From: Candidatus Poseidoniales archaeon
GTDB lineage: Archaea > Thermoplasmatota > Poseidoniia > Poseidoniales > Poseidoniaceae
NCBI GenBank assembly: GCA_003602665.1
Contig: QQSG01000110.1
Location: 1-12,657 of the forward strand
Direction: 5' to 3'
DNA: 12,657 nt
The position numbers and the translations under genes are program-made. Positions 1 to 7,900 of the stretch are shown here, piece by piece. Numbering within the stretch: the stretch's first letter is position 1; each line of letters starts with the position of its first letter. The notes under the pieces are model-generated. The model ran no database searches. It was given only the letters and a program-made list of their open reading frames with translations, and was not told the origin of the DNA.

Positions 1-1691
1 TCTACTTCTTCAGATTCTTCTACGTCTTCAGATTCCTCTTCAAACTCATCCCCACTTTCGATGTATTCTTTTTTCTGTAATCGACGTGAACTCAATGCTA
101 CAAAGACCCCTAATCCAACGACAATGGCTATGATGATTCCATACAATAGAACTGGAAGTTCTTCAACTTCTTCAGCTGTTGTCCATGAAACTTCACTCGA
201 GGTTTCACCCGCTTCATCTGCAATCAAGCTACTTACCGCTTCAAGCACATCGGGATAAAAGAATTTACAAGTCAATGTAGCAGCTTCATCTGTGTAATGC
301 CACCATGAAACAGGTACGTCCTTGGATTCTCCAGGAGCTACTTCCCAGTTACCTGTGTTGGCTGTTGTGTCTGCCTCTTCTCCATTTGTATAACAACGGA
401 CATTTGGATTGACAGGAATAGTGCCTGTATTCGAGATTGTGACCATGACGTAATGGGTCTTTCCAGTATCTGCTGTTACTTCATCAGGAACAATCTTGTC
501 GATGCTTAACGATGGATAGGTTACATTGACATTTGATGTTGCTATTCTTGGTGCTACTGCATCAGCAACAAAGTCACCCCAATTTGATTCAACTGTGATT
601 TTTATTGTTCCTGCTTCTTGATGGTACGTTCCAGTACCATCAACCCATTCAACAATTCTCTTATTTTCACTTGTGCCGAGGTCAACAAACCAGGTGCTTT
701 GATCGGTATCTCCGTTGATGACTGTGTTAATTGTGTTGCCATTGTAACCAATTCCTGTTGCGACAACAGTTGCTACTTTTGCATTGACGTGGATTTCTCT
801 CTTAGAGAGAAGTCGAATCCAAGCGTCTGTATAGCCACCAGTTCCAGTTGATTCCTCATAATCAATAGTGGCTTGATCATGGACAATGATGTCTTCATCT
901 GTTCGTGAGCCAAGAATAATTGAATTATTTACTCCAATGTGTGTTCCATCTGCAACATTGATCGGTCCACTTCCTATGAGTGTTGAATCATTGAAATGAC
1001 AAAGATGCTCGCAACTGATATTTGCTCCCATGAGCGTTGAGCCTTCAGAGATAACCGTTCCATGATTGAGGACATGGTATGATGGCTGATTCCAAGAAAG
1101 GCTTCCTCCACTTTGTGAGAATTCTTCAGCAGATATCGTCAACAATTCAGCGTTTGAATGGAATATCTCGATATGAGTGATTCCAAACGGAAGGGGATAA
1201 TAGTGATCGACTGTAATCAGAAACTCATCCGTTAAATCAACGGTGGTCTCAAATGATGTTCCAGTTATTTCATTTGTGGTCGTATCGTCAATTGTCAAGT
1301 TAAGATAAGCTTGCTGAGGGACGTTAATGTCAAAATAAATGGTCATTGTAGCCTCTGTATCAACAATACCTTGGTTGATAGCAATATTAGTACCATCAAA
1401 AATGAGGAGGGTCGAAACAGATGCTTGGCCAGTTAGAATGGCATTGTTGAGATTGAGAGTACCACCCTCTTGTACAGTGATTGTAGAATCCGTTGAAATT
1501 TGTGATTCTCCAGTCCAGGTAAGGACTCCACCATCTGCGATAACAACGTCACCGTTGAGGTTGCCCCCATCCCAAGTCTGAGAATCAGAAATGATTGTAG
1601 TCGAACCGTTTGTTGGAGGAGATGCTAGCGTTGTGGATGCAAAAAGAATGGGTATCATCATCAAAATTGTCAGTAGGCTTGCTGTTCGCAT
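1..1691 (-). CDS. Secreted, membrane-anchored surface protein (partial, C-terminus beyond left edge)
   Basis: Reading the minus strand from ATG at 1691 gives an open frame of at least 563 residues to the window edge. Residues 1-23 form a signal peptide: MRT, a hydrophobic stretch, then a cleavage-like TLA-SPP. Residues about 33-300 are rich in Gly, Thr, Asn and Ile, with recurring short beta-strand phrases (GDVVIADGG, STITVQEGG, NVADGTHIG) that look like a right-handed beta-helix. Residues about 395-485 resemble a CARDB/NEW3-type Ig fold, with VTISNTGT and two cysteines that could pair. Residues about 513-535 are a transmembrane helix, followed by SSRRLQKK as stop-transfer and then a Glu/Asp-rich cytoplasmic tail running off the window. 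C227 and C231 with H229 and H232 form an odd CEHLCH cluster. The start is preferred because it opens the signal peptide; the first in-frame codon block upstream ends at the carS stop. It lies 42 bases after carS on the same strand, so co-transcription is likely. The ectodomain has several N-glycosylation sequons and may be an AglB substrate (inference). No specific function is recognised. Confidence 0.85.
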   Translation of the reverse strand, partial: MRTASLLTILMMIPILFASTTLASPPTNGSTTIISDSQTWDGGNLNGDVVIADGGVLTWTGESQISTDSTITVQEGGTLNLNNAILTGQASVSTLLIFDGTNIAINQGIVDTEATMTIYFDINVPQQAYLNLTIDDTTTNEITGTSFETTVDLTDEFLITVDHYYPLPFGITHIEIFHSNAELLTISAEEFSQSGGSLSWNQPSYHVLNHGTVISEGSTLMGANISCEHLCHFNDSTLIGSGPINVADGTHIGVNNSIILGSRTDEDIIVHDQATIDYEESTGTGGYTDAWIRLLSKREIHVNAKVATVVATGIGYNGNTINTVINGDTDQSTWFVDLGTSENKRIVEWVDGTGTYHQEAGTIKITVESNWGDFVADAVAPRIATSNVNVTYPSLSIDKIVPDEVTADTGKTHYVMVTISNTGTIPVNPNVRCYTNGEEADTTANTGNWEVAPGESKDVPVSWWHYTDEAATLTCKFFYPDVLEAVSSLIADEAGETSSEVSWTTAEEVEELPVLLYGIIIAIVVGLGVFVALSSRRLQKKEYIESGDEFEEESEDVEESEEV

Positions 1692-1733
1692 GGTTTGGCC
1701 ATCATGTATTGAATCATGAATGCTTTGCCTACG

Positions 1734-2423
1734 TCAGTAGGGTACATCTTTCCATCCAATGGCATATCCAATGAGGTTGAATCCTCTGTGGAGAACTGGT
1801 GTAATGACAATAATAGCCAACATCGGGTAGATGAGTTCACTCGAGGCGAGTAATGATCCTCCGAGGAAAAGTTGACCCCACAGAAATACCATGATTGCAA
1901 AAGGAAGCGTGTCAAGAAGCGGTGCCTTTGATGAAACGTCTCCTTCTCGCTTCAATCCCTGACGGCGCTTGAAAAACGAACCTGTCAAATCCCCAAAGAG
2001 GCAAGCAAATCCAAGGAATGAACCAAGGATATAGGCTGTTACCCAATCATTCCCGATTGAGAACCAAGCATCTTCTGATCCGATAATCGGACTTGCGAAG
2101 ATTACTGCGCCATCAAATTCGTTTCCTACAAGAGCAAGTTGGAGCACACAAAGTAAGCCGGCTGTGAGTGATCCGCCGATGAGACCGTTCCATGTTTTCC
2201 CGTCACCGAGCATTCGATTCCCATCTTTTAGAGATCTTCCACCATCGATTGGCCAGGGGCCGTATCCTGTTTTTGGAAGCCATTTGCCCCACATCATTGC
2301 AAAGGTGTTTGCAATAAATCCTGGGAGATAAAGCCACAATGTCATTAGGACAAGTGCAAGAAAGTTTAGTTCAGTGGCTGCATCGACATTGCTCATGAGA
2401 GGGTGGTTTTCGACAAGGCACAT
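1734..2423 (-). CDS. carS: CDP-2,3-bis-O-geranylgeranyl-sn-glycerol synthase (CDP-archaeol synthase, CarS)
   Basis: CarS is the membrane enzyme that transfers CMP from CTP to 2,3-bis-O-geranylgeranylglyceryl phosphate. This gives unsaturated CDP-archaeol, the precursor for archaeal polar-lipid headgroups. The 229-residue product shows the family signatures in order: YLPGFIANT (32-40) in the first helix, DGGRSLKDGNR (60-70) followed by MLGDGKTWNG (71-80), GDLTGSFFKRR (144-154), D171, and a C-terminal LHRGFN (211-216) followed by GWKDVPY. Five hydrophobic segments (about 20-44, 81-100, 127-150, 172-193 and 198-224) fit the five-helix fold known for CarS. It is longer than the roughly 165-180 residues usual for archaeal CarS. 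The extra length is a hydrophilic loop at about 101-127 and a short N-terminal lead. The start could be ATG 2423 or ATG 2396 (Met10); Met10 is closer to the usual family start. The neighbouring surface-protein gene follows 42 bases downstream, and purD diverges on the other side. Confidence 0.93.
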   Translation of the reverse strand: MCLVENHPLMSNVDAATELNFLALVLMTLWLYLPGFIANTFAMMWGKWLPKTGYGPWPIDGGRSLKDGNRMLGDGKTWNGLIGGSLTAGLLCVLQLALVGNEFDGAVIFASPIIGSEDAWFSIGNDWVTAYILGSFLGFACLFGDLTGSFFKRRQGLKREGDVSSKAPLLDTLPFAIMVFLWGQLFLGGSLLASSELIYPMLAIIVITPVLHRGFNLIGYAIGWKDVPY

Positions 2424-2488
2424 GAAGGCTCTTGTTGTGAAACCTCTTTTGCGGTTGAATTATCAGCCTTGATAGATTGCGTCAAGAT
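2424..2488. promoter_or_regulatory. Divergent promoter region between carS and purD
   Basis: Only 65 bases separate the carS start (minus strand) from the purD ATG (plus strand), so both promoters must lie here or overlap the gene ends. On the plus strand the A/T-rich GAATTATC at 2457-2464 sits about 25-30 bases before the purD ATG. That is where an archaeal TATA box would lie for a leaderless transcript. For carS there is only a weak AAAAG stretch near 2446-2450 on the minus strand. No Shine-Dalgarno sequence is apparent before either ATG, which fits leaderless or short-leader mRNAs (inference). Assignment of individual boxes is weak. Confidence 0.4.
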
Positions 2489-3751
2489 ATGAGTAGGTCT
2501 GTTCTCGTCGTAGGTGGTGGTGGGAGAGAACATGCTCTTTGCAGGTCTCTTTCACAATCAGAATCGATCAGTGATGTCCACGTCTCTCCTGGTAATGCTG
2601 GGACATTGAATTACGCAACGAATCATTCAGTCTCAGCATCAGATGTAGATGGTTTGGTTTCTTTATCTCGTTCATTGGGTGTTGATTTTGTAGTGGTGGG
2701 TCCTGAAGCACCGTTGTGCGATTCCATTGCTGATATTTTACTCAGTCACGGAATTCCTTGCTTTGGGCCACAAGCTGTACACGCTGAACTTGAAGGTTCG
2801 AAACTGTTTGCTAAAGAGGCGATGCGTCGTGCTGATGTACCAACTGCGGATTATGTGGTACTCGATTCCAGAAGTGATATTGAATCTGCTTTATCTTCGT
2901 ATTCTGATAACCCATGGGTGATTAAAAGAGACGTTCTTGCAGGAGGGAAAGGCGTTGTTGTTACAACAAACTTATCGGAAGCGGTAGAATTTATTGACGA
3001 CTCAATAAAGACTGACGGTCACGTTCTCTTAGAATCATTCCTTCCTGGAGAAGAAGCAAGTATGCTCGTTGTAATGGATGCCTCTGGATTTGTTTGTTTA
3101 CCTCCAAGTCAAGATCATAAAAGAGTCTGGGATGGAGATAAGGGACTGAATACTGGAGGCATGGGTGCATATTGTCCAGCCCCTGTTGTAACTGAGGAGA
3201 TTCATCAAAAGGTCCTTGAACGAATCGTCAAACCCATGCATGAATCTCTTTCTGCGATGGATGTTCCCTATCGAGGAGTGCTTTATGTTGGGCTGATGAT
3301 CGATGAAAATGGAGATCCCTTTGTCGTCGAATTCAATGTACGCTTTGGAGACCCCGAATGTCAAGTTACATTGCCACTCATCGCTTCTGATGTTGGGGAG
3401 TTATTGTACGCAGCGTCGACCGATTCTTTGGAAACATCTTCTGTTTCATTCCATGACATGCATTGCCTCACTGTCGTTCTGGCCTCAGAGGGATATCCTC
3501 AATCTGCTGTGAAAGGACGGATTATTCTTGGAGCAGAACGAACCGGAGATTCTGATGATGCATGGGTAAGTCATGCTGGGACCGGGACGGATGATTCAAA
3601 CAGACTTATCTCCACAGGTGGAAGGGTCCTCGCAACCACTTCAATCGCTTCTTCGTTAGCCGAAGCCAGAGCCAATTCTTACCAACGAATGGAAACGATT
3701 TCACTCCAGGGTTCTCACCATAGAAACGACATTGGGCATCGTGCACTTTGA
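2489..3751 (+). CDS. purD: Phosphoribosylamine--glycine ligase (GARS)
   Basis: PurD is the cytoplasmic ATP-grasp ligase that joins glycine to 5-phosphoribosylamine to give glycinamide ribonucleotide, the second step of de novo purine synthesis. From ATG 2489 the product is 420 residues, close to the usual 420-430. Visible signatures are GGGGREHAL (9-17) in the N-terminal domain and VGPEAPL in the PRA-binding region. The ATP-grasp lysine region is VIKRDVLAGGKGV (from 144), followed by HKRVWDGDKG (210-219) and NTGGMG (221-226). EFNVRFGDPE (281-290) supplies metal ligands, and the C-terminal domain ends with GGRVLATT and HHRNDIG. A TTG lies in frame 12 bases upstream (2477), but ATG 2489 gives the family-typical short lead before the first beta strand. 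The ATP-grasp motif reads K-R-D-V-L where many homologues have K-A-D-G-L; the lysine and the GGKG loop are intact. The gene stands alone on the plus strand and ends 126 bases before the giant aglB-like gene. Confidence 0.96.
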   Translation: MSRSVLVVGGGGREHALCRSLSQSESISDVHVSPGNAGTLNYATNHSVSASDVDGLVSLSRSLGVDFVVVGPEAPLCDSIADILLSHGIPCFGPQAVHAELEGSKLFAKEAMRRADVPTADYVVLDSRSDIESALSSYSDNPWVIKRDVLAGGKGVVVTTNLSEAVEFIDDSIKTDGHVLLESFLPGEEASMLVVMDASGFVCLPPSQDHKRVWDGDKGLNTGGMGAYCPAPVVTEEIHQKVLERIVKPMHESLSAMDVPYRGVLYVGLMIDENGDPFVVEFNVRFGDPECQVTLPLIASDVGELLYAASTDSLETSSVSFHDMHCLTVVLASEGYPQSAVKGRIILGAERTGDSDDAWVSHAGTGTDDSNRLISTGGRVLATTSIASSLAEARANSYQRMETISLQGSHHRNDIGHRAL

Positions 3752-3877
3752 TAAAAAGTAAATCTCATTGTGTTGCTTGATTTTGAGGACTCATTCATAG
3801 GTGGGATTAAAAGAGGGTCGAAAGTGGCCAAAGTGCTCCAGCAATGCTGCTGTCGAGCAATCCTCTGAGGGAAAAAA
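3752..3877 (+). promoter_or_regulatory. purD-aglB intergenic spacer with a candidate promoter
   Basis: This 126-base spacer holds no gene. ATTAAAAG at 3806-3813 is the best TATA-like element. It would place a transcription start near 3835-3840 and leave a leader of about 40 bases before the aglB-like ATG. Small T-rich patches at about 3768-3784 just after purD could serve as an archaeal oligo-T terminator, but they are short. The call is based on position and base composition only. Confidence 0.35.
3867..3871 (+). promoter_or_regulatory. Candidate Shine-Dalgarno for the giant aglB-like gene
   Basis: GAGGG lies six bases before ATG 3878 and matches the purine-rich archaeal Shine-Dalgarno core. 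An in-frame TGA at 3866-3868 lies immediately upstream, so translation cannot begin earlier in this frame. ATG 3878 is the first possible ATG start. Together these fix the start of the giant gene well. Confidence 0.45.
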
Positions 3878-4969
3878 ATGGAAAAGGTATCAAAGACCTC
3901 GCAAAGGCCTGTTTTTGGTTGGCTTATCGCCCCACTTGCTGTGCTTATTGCAATACTAGCAAACTATGTCGACGGACTTATGTCAATTGACGTTGAATTG
4001 AACGAAAATGCGCTGATGCCAATCATCGCCACTGGTGTCGCAGGATTACTCGCTGTAACTCCACGTGTACTTCGTGAACTTGGTAACCTTCCTGATTCAT
4101 TGACTCAAACTAGAATCTCTCTCGCTATGTTTGTCACTGCTATCGCTGGTTCTATCTTCGTCGAATCGATGATTGACCCCTTTACTGGGTTTACTTTCCT
4201 CCTCGTAATGTTTGTTGGGTATCTACTCGACACACGGGGGCGCCACGAATGGATGACAATGGTTGTTTTCGCAGGTGTAGGTGTTCATTCGGCAATGGAC
4301 ATTACCGCTGCTGCTGCAGTTTCGGAGTATCTTCCAAGTGAGTATCTCTTCCCTGAAGGTCAGACATTTGATGTCGATTCATTCCAAAAAACTGCTCTTG
4401 GTTTTGTCTTCTTTACTTGGTTGACAATCTTCCCAATTCTTGGTCTTGCAATTGGTGTTGCAGGACGTGGACTATTGAGTCCAGCAAGCGACAAGGGATG
4501 GTTTGCTTATGGAAATGCTAAGGAAGGGGCATGGAATAGAAATGCACTTCCTCTCCAAATTGCTCTTGTCATTTGGGCTGCAGCTCACTTGCTAACAATC
4601 TGGCATTTCGATCAAGGTACTATCGGAGACCGACTCAAACTCGGTGGACTCGGTGGGGTTGAAGCAAACGGATATGTTGGATACTGGTCTGCACTCTTAA
4701 CAGGTATTGTAGCCATTATCGTATCTGGTATGGTTGCAGAACGCTGGCTTACGCGTGCTATGACCCTCTCTTCCCTTTGGATGCTTTACCTCGTTGGTTC
4801 TTGGTATGAATCAGGATTCTGGGCAAACGAAAGTTTCGACGATTCATGGTCTCCTCTGATTTGGCTCGCCATTACGTTCTTCCTTGGTGTTGCAATCTCT
4901 ATTATTGGTAACCACGACAAGTACGGTGGTTGGTCCAACCGAGAAGAACACCGCCCAAGCGGTGCTCGT
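3878..4969 (+). other. N-terminal polytopic membrane domain of the giant oligosaccharyltransferase
   Basis: Residues 1 to about 364 precede the canonical first helix of the transferase, which I place at about 370-391 just before DPWY. Hydrophobic segments can be read at about 12-30, 46-61, 80-98, 103-118, 127-148, 173-194, 224-243, 267-287, 294-309 and 325-344, that is nine or ten helices. A polar loop at about 150-170 and a charged linker at about 345-369 (HDKYGG, REEHRPSG) flank the last ones. I do not recognise a family. An even number of helices would keep the N-terminus cytoplasmic and preserve normal STT3 topology. It could be a flippase-like, scaffold or lipid-binding module, but no motif decides this. 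Confidence 0.7.
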
Positions 4970-7900
4970 GAATTCTGGAATGCGCACTGGGCCTCTTTGC
5001 TCACTGCAGTTGCTTTCATTGTAGGACTCGTGATTCGTATCCAATGGTACGCTGTTCCTTCGATGTATGCAGCAGGAACTGAAGGTTTCGATATGACTGG
5101 AGGTTCTGACCCTTGGTACATGAAGCGTGTTGTCGATTACATCCTTGCACAAAATGCACACCTTGTATATGACGCAGATCGATTCTATCCGATTGGTGGA
5201 ATCAATCCTCGACCTCCGTTATTCTCCTGGAGCCTTGCTCTTGGTGCAATGGTTCTCGAACCATTCGTTGGTCCTGATGCTGTTTGGTGGAGTATGCTTG
5301 CTCTTCCTGCTGTTTACGGTGCTCTTACAATCATCCCTGTAGCAACCATTGCTAAGGATCACTTTGGAAAAGCTACTGGAGTTATTGCTGCTTGGTTGAT
5401 TGCATTCATGCCTGCTCACGTTACGCATTCTACATGGGGTCTAGCAGACCACGATTCATTCGTCATGCTATTCATTGCCATAGGATTCATGTTCTATCTA
5501 CGTGCAGTGAAGTATGCAGGTTCTGAGAGGCTTGTTCGAACGACATCGATTCATCCTCTTGACATGCTCCGCGCAATGAGTTCTGTTGCTCAACAACGAA
5601 AGTATGCTATGTCAAACGCTGTTTTAGCAGGTGTAGCCTTCGGAGCAGCCAGTCTTGCTTGGAAAGGATTCGTAGTCGGTCCTGCTATCCTCTTCCTTGC
5701 ATATGCATCACAAGTTGCATTGAACATGTTCCGAAGAAGAGATTCCACAATTCTCAGCACACTTTTCCTAACCATGTTGTTGACGAATCTTTTGATTGCC
5801 TTGCCGTATTATGCTCATCCACAAATGAACCTTGTTCTCGATGGCACAGGATTGCAACCATTCATCTTTATTCTGTTCTTTACAATTGTCATCATGTACA
5901 TTACAACCGGATTCAGAGACAAACCATGGCTTCTCATCCTCGGTACCCTGGCTGTAGGCGCAACCATCTTCTTTGCAATTCTTTACGTCTTGAAACTCAC
6001 GGATGTTAGTAACGCATGGGATGTATTGTTCACTGGAAGTGGGTACTTCACAAAGACCAAGATTTTCGGAACCGTTGCTGAAGCAAACGCTCCAGATCGT
6101 GGATATATGTTTGCAAGTTTCGGACCTGTTGTGTTTGTACTGGCATTGGTTGTTGGACTCATCTGTATGTGGAAGACATTTAGCCAACGAAGTCAAATTT
6201 CTCTCGTCTTTGGTATCTGGATATTCGCTGCTTCTTACATGTCATGGACAGCAGCTCGTTTCCTCTTCAACGCAACTCCGGTTGTCGCCATCATGGGCGC
6301 TGCAGGAATTGTTGGGCTATGGAAGTGGTCAGGTTGGGACGGACTCGTTCGAACATGGCGTCGTGCTGGAATCCGCACTCCTTCTGACCGTATTGCAGGT
6401 GCTAGAAAGGCTGTTTGGAGAACACCTTCGTTCTCTGCAGTTCTTCTCGTCCTCATTATGATTACCGGTCAACAATTGACCTATGGATTGGATTCTGCTA
6501 TTCCAAGCAACTCTCCTGCTGAAGGCGACCTTGACGAAGACTTCTACTACACAGTACCTGACATTATGCGTTGGGATGATCTCGGAGTTTCTCTTCTCGA
6601 TAGCCGTGATTACGAAGCATTTGGTGGCCGTTCCTACATGGGATCGTTCGGAAGTGGATTCAATGGTCAGTACTGGAATGATGCTTTCGACTGGTTGGCT
6701 GAACAAGATGCGAACGAGTCTTATTCAAACAGACCTGCGTTTGTCTCTTGGTGGGATTATGGTTTCCAAGCACTGAATACTGGAGAACATCCATCCGTCT
6801 CTGATAACTTCCAGACTGGTATTCCTGCTTCAGGTAACATGCTACTGGCAAGAAGTCAAACCGATTTAGTTGCAATGTTCATTCAACACCTTGCTAATGG
6901 AGACCTTAGCTACAACATCAACCAAAACAATGGAGAGCGCGCCTTTACATCTGGATTTGAAAATCAACTTTCAAAATACTTGAATCCGGCTCAAATGGAT
7001 GAACTCAACCTCATCATGATTCACTCAGGAAAAGATATCAATCAGATGGCCGATGTTGTTGCTGACCACTCCTATGAGATCTTCAAGAGTAAGGGTGATA
7101 CGTACATGGCTCGAGGTATCCCTCTGGATTCCAACGGAATTCCCGACGAGTCTCTTGGCCTCCATTATCGTGTATGGTCTGGTGGTGAAATCATTCCTTG
7201 TGACAGTACCTTTAATGACAACTGTTTCAATGGAGACTTCAACAGCGAACAAGCTGCGAATAGCACCTTTAGTAATAATGCAGATGTAAGTGAAGAAATT
7301 GTAAACTCAATATCTCACTACACATTTGGAGACTACTGGTACACCTCTGACCTCGTCGAAGAATATGCCTCTGTATCAACTGGTATTCATCGTGCAAACT
7401 CCCACATTGCTATGACCGTCCAACTGTTGACAAACGGATTGTCGGAAGATGAAATCATCGATCTTTACAACGATATCATAAATCTAGACGGATATGAAGT
7501 TCAGGATTACGAGGGCGCACCTGGGGAAACGATCACTCGTAATCACGAGATTCGATATTTCGCTGTTGATGACAAATTGTACCCACGTGCTGGTCGATAC
7601 AATTCCGAAGCAAGTTACAATGGTGGACGACCTCTTGGTATCTTTGGAGCTCCTACAATCCTGTCTGGACAAGATTTCAACACATTCACAAGTGAAGTGT
7701 ATGAAACTGTACGTGGCGATGACCCAGTTCGAGAACTTTCTCGTGAAGAAGTCGATGCTGCAATGCTGAAGGACGTACTTGACCAACAGTCTGGAGCAGA
7801 AATTGATCCACTTCAAGTCGAAGATATCAGAGTAGACCATCTACCAGAGTTCTTTGACACTATGCTTGCCCGTTCCTATGTTGGCTACGGGGCTTCAACA

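Noticed and set aside
1..57. Repetitive TTC-rich stretch at the left edge as a DNA repeat
   Set aside because: It is the codon pattern (GAA, GAT, TCT on the minus strand) of the acidic tail of the surface protein, not an independent repeat element.
1692..1736. Possible single protein made by reading through the carS stop into the surface gene
   Set aside because: The two genes are in the same frame, but the CarS family C-terminus ends exactly at the TGA, and a clear signal peptide begins at ATG 1691. They are two separate proteins.
1670..1915. 81-residue minus-strand open frame overlapping the 3' end of carS
   Set aside because: It lies in a different frame within carS and the start of the surface gene. 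The carS C-terminal motif (LHRGFN, WKDVPY) and the signal peptide account for the bases.
2477..2488. TTG start for purD, adding four residues
   Set aside because: ATG 2489 gives the standard PurD N-terminus and leaves room for a promoter. The TTG lead has no supporting ribosome site.
3839..3849. Small inverted repeat CAGCA-A-TGCTG before the giant gene
   Set aside because: The stem is only five base pairs around one base, too tight to fold as a hairpin and easily found by chance. I see no basis for an operator or terminator.
4786..5161. Two overlapping minus-strand open frames of about 105-111 residues
   Set aside because: They lie opposite the DPWY region of the transferase, and their translations show no family pattern. 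They are antisense shadows of a conserved coding frame.
5768..6461. Open frames of 142 (minus, 5768-6196) and 152 (plus, 6003-6461) residues inside the giant gene
   Set aside because: They overlap the catalytic core in other frames, have low-complexity or Cys/Ser-rich translations with no recognisable domain, and lack start signals. The transferase frame with TVAE at 732-735 explains this DNA.
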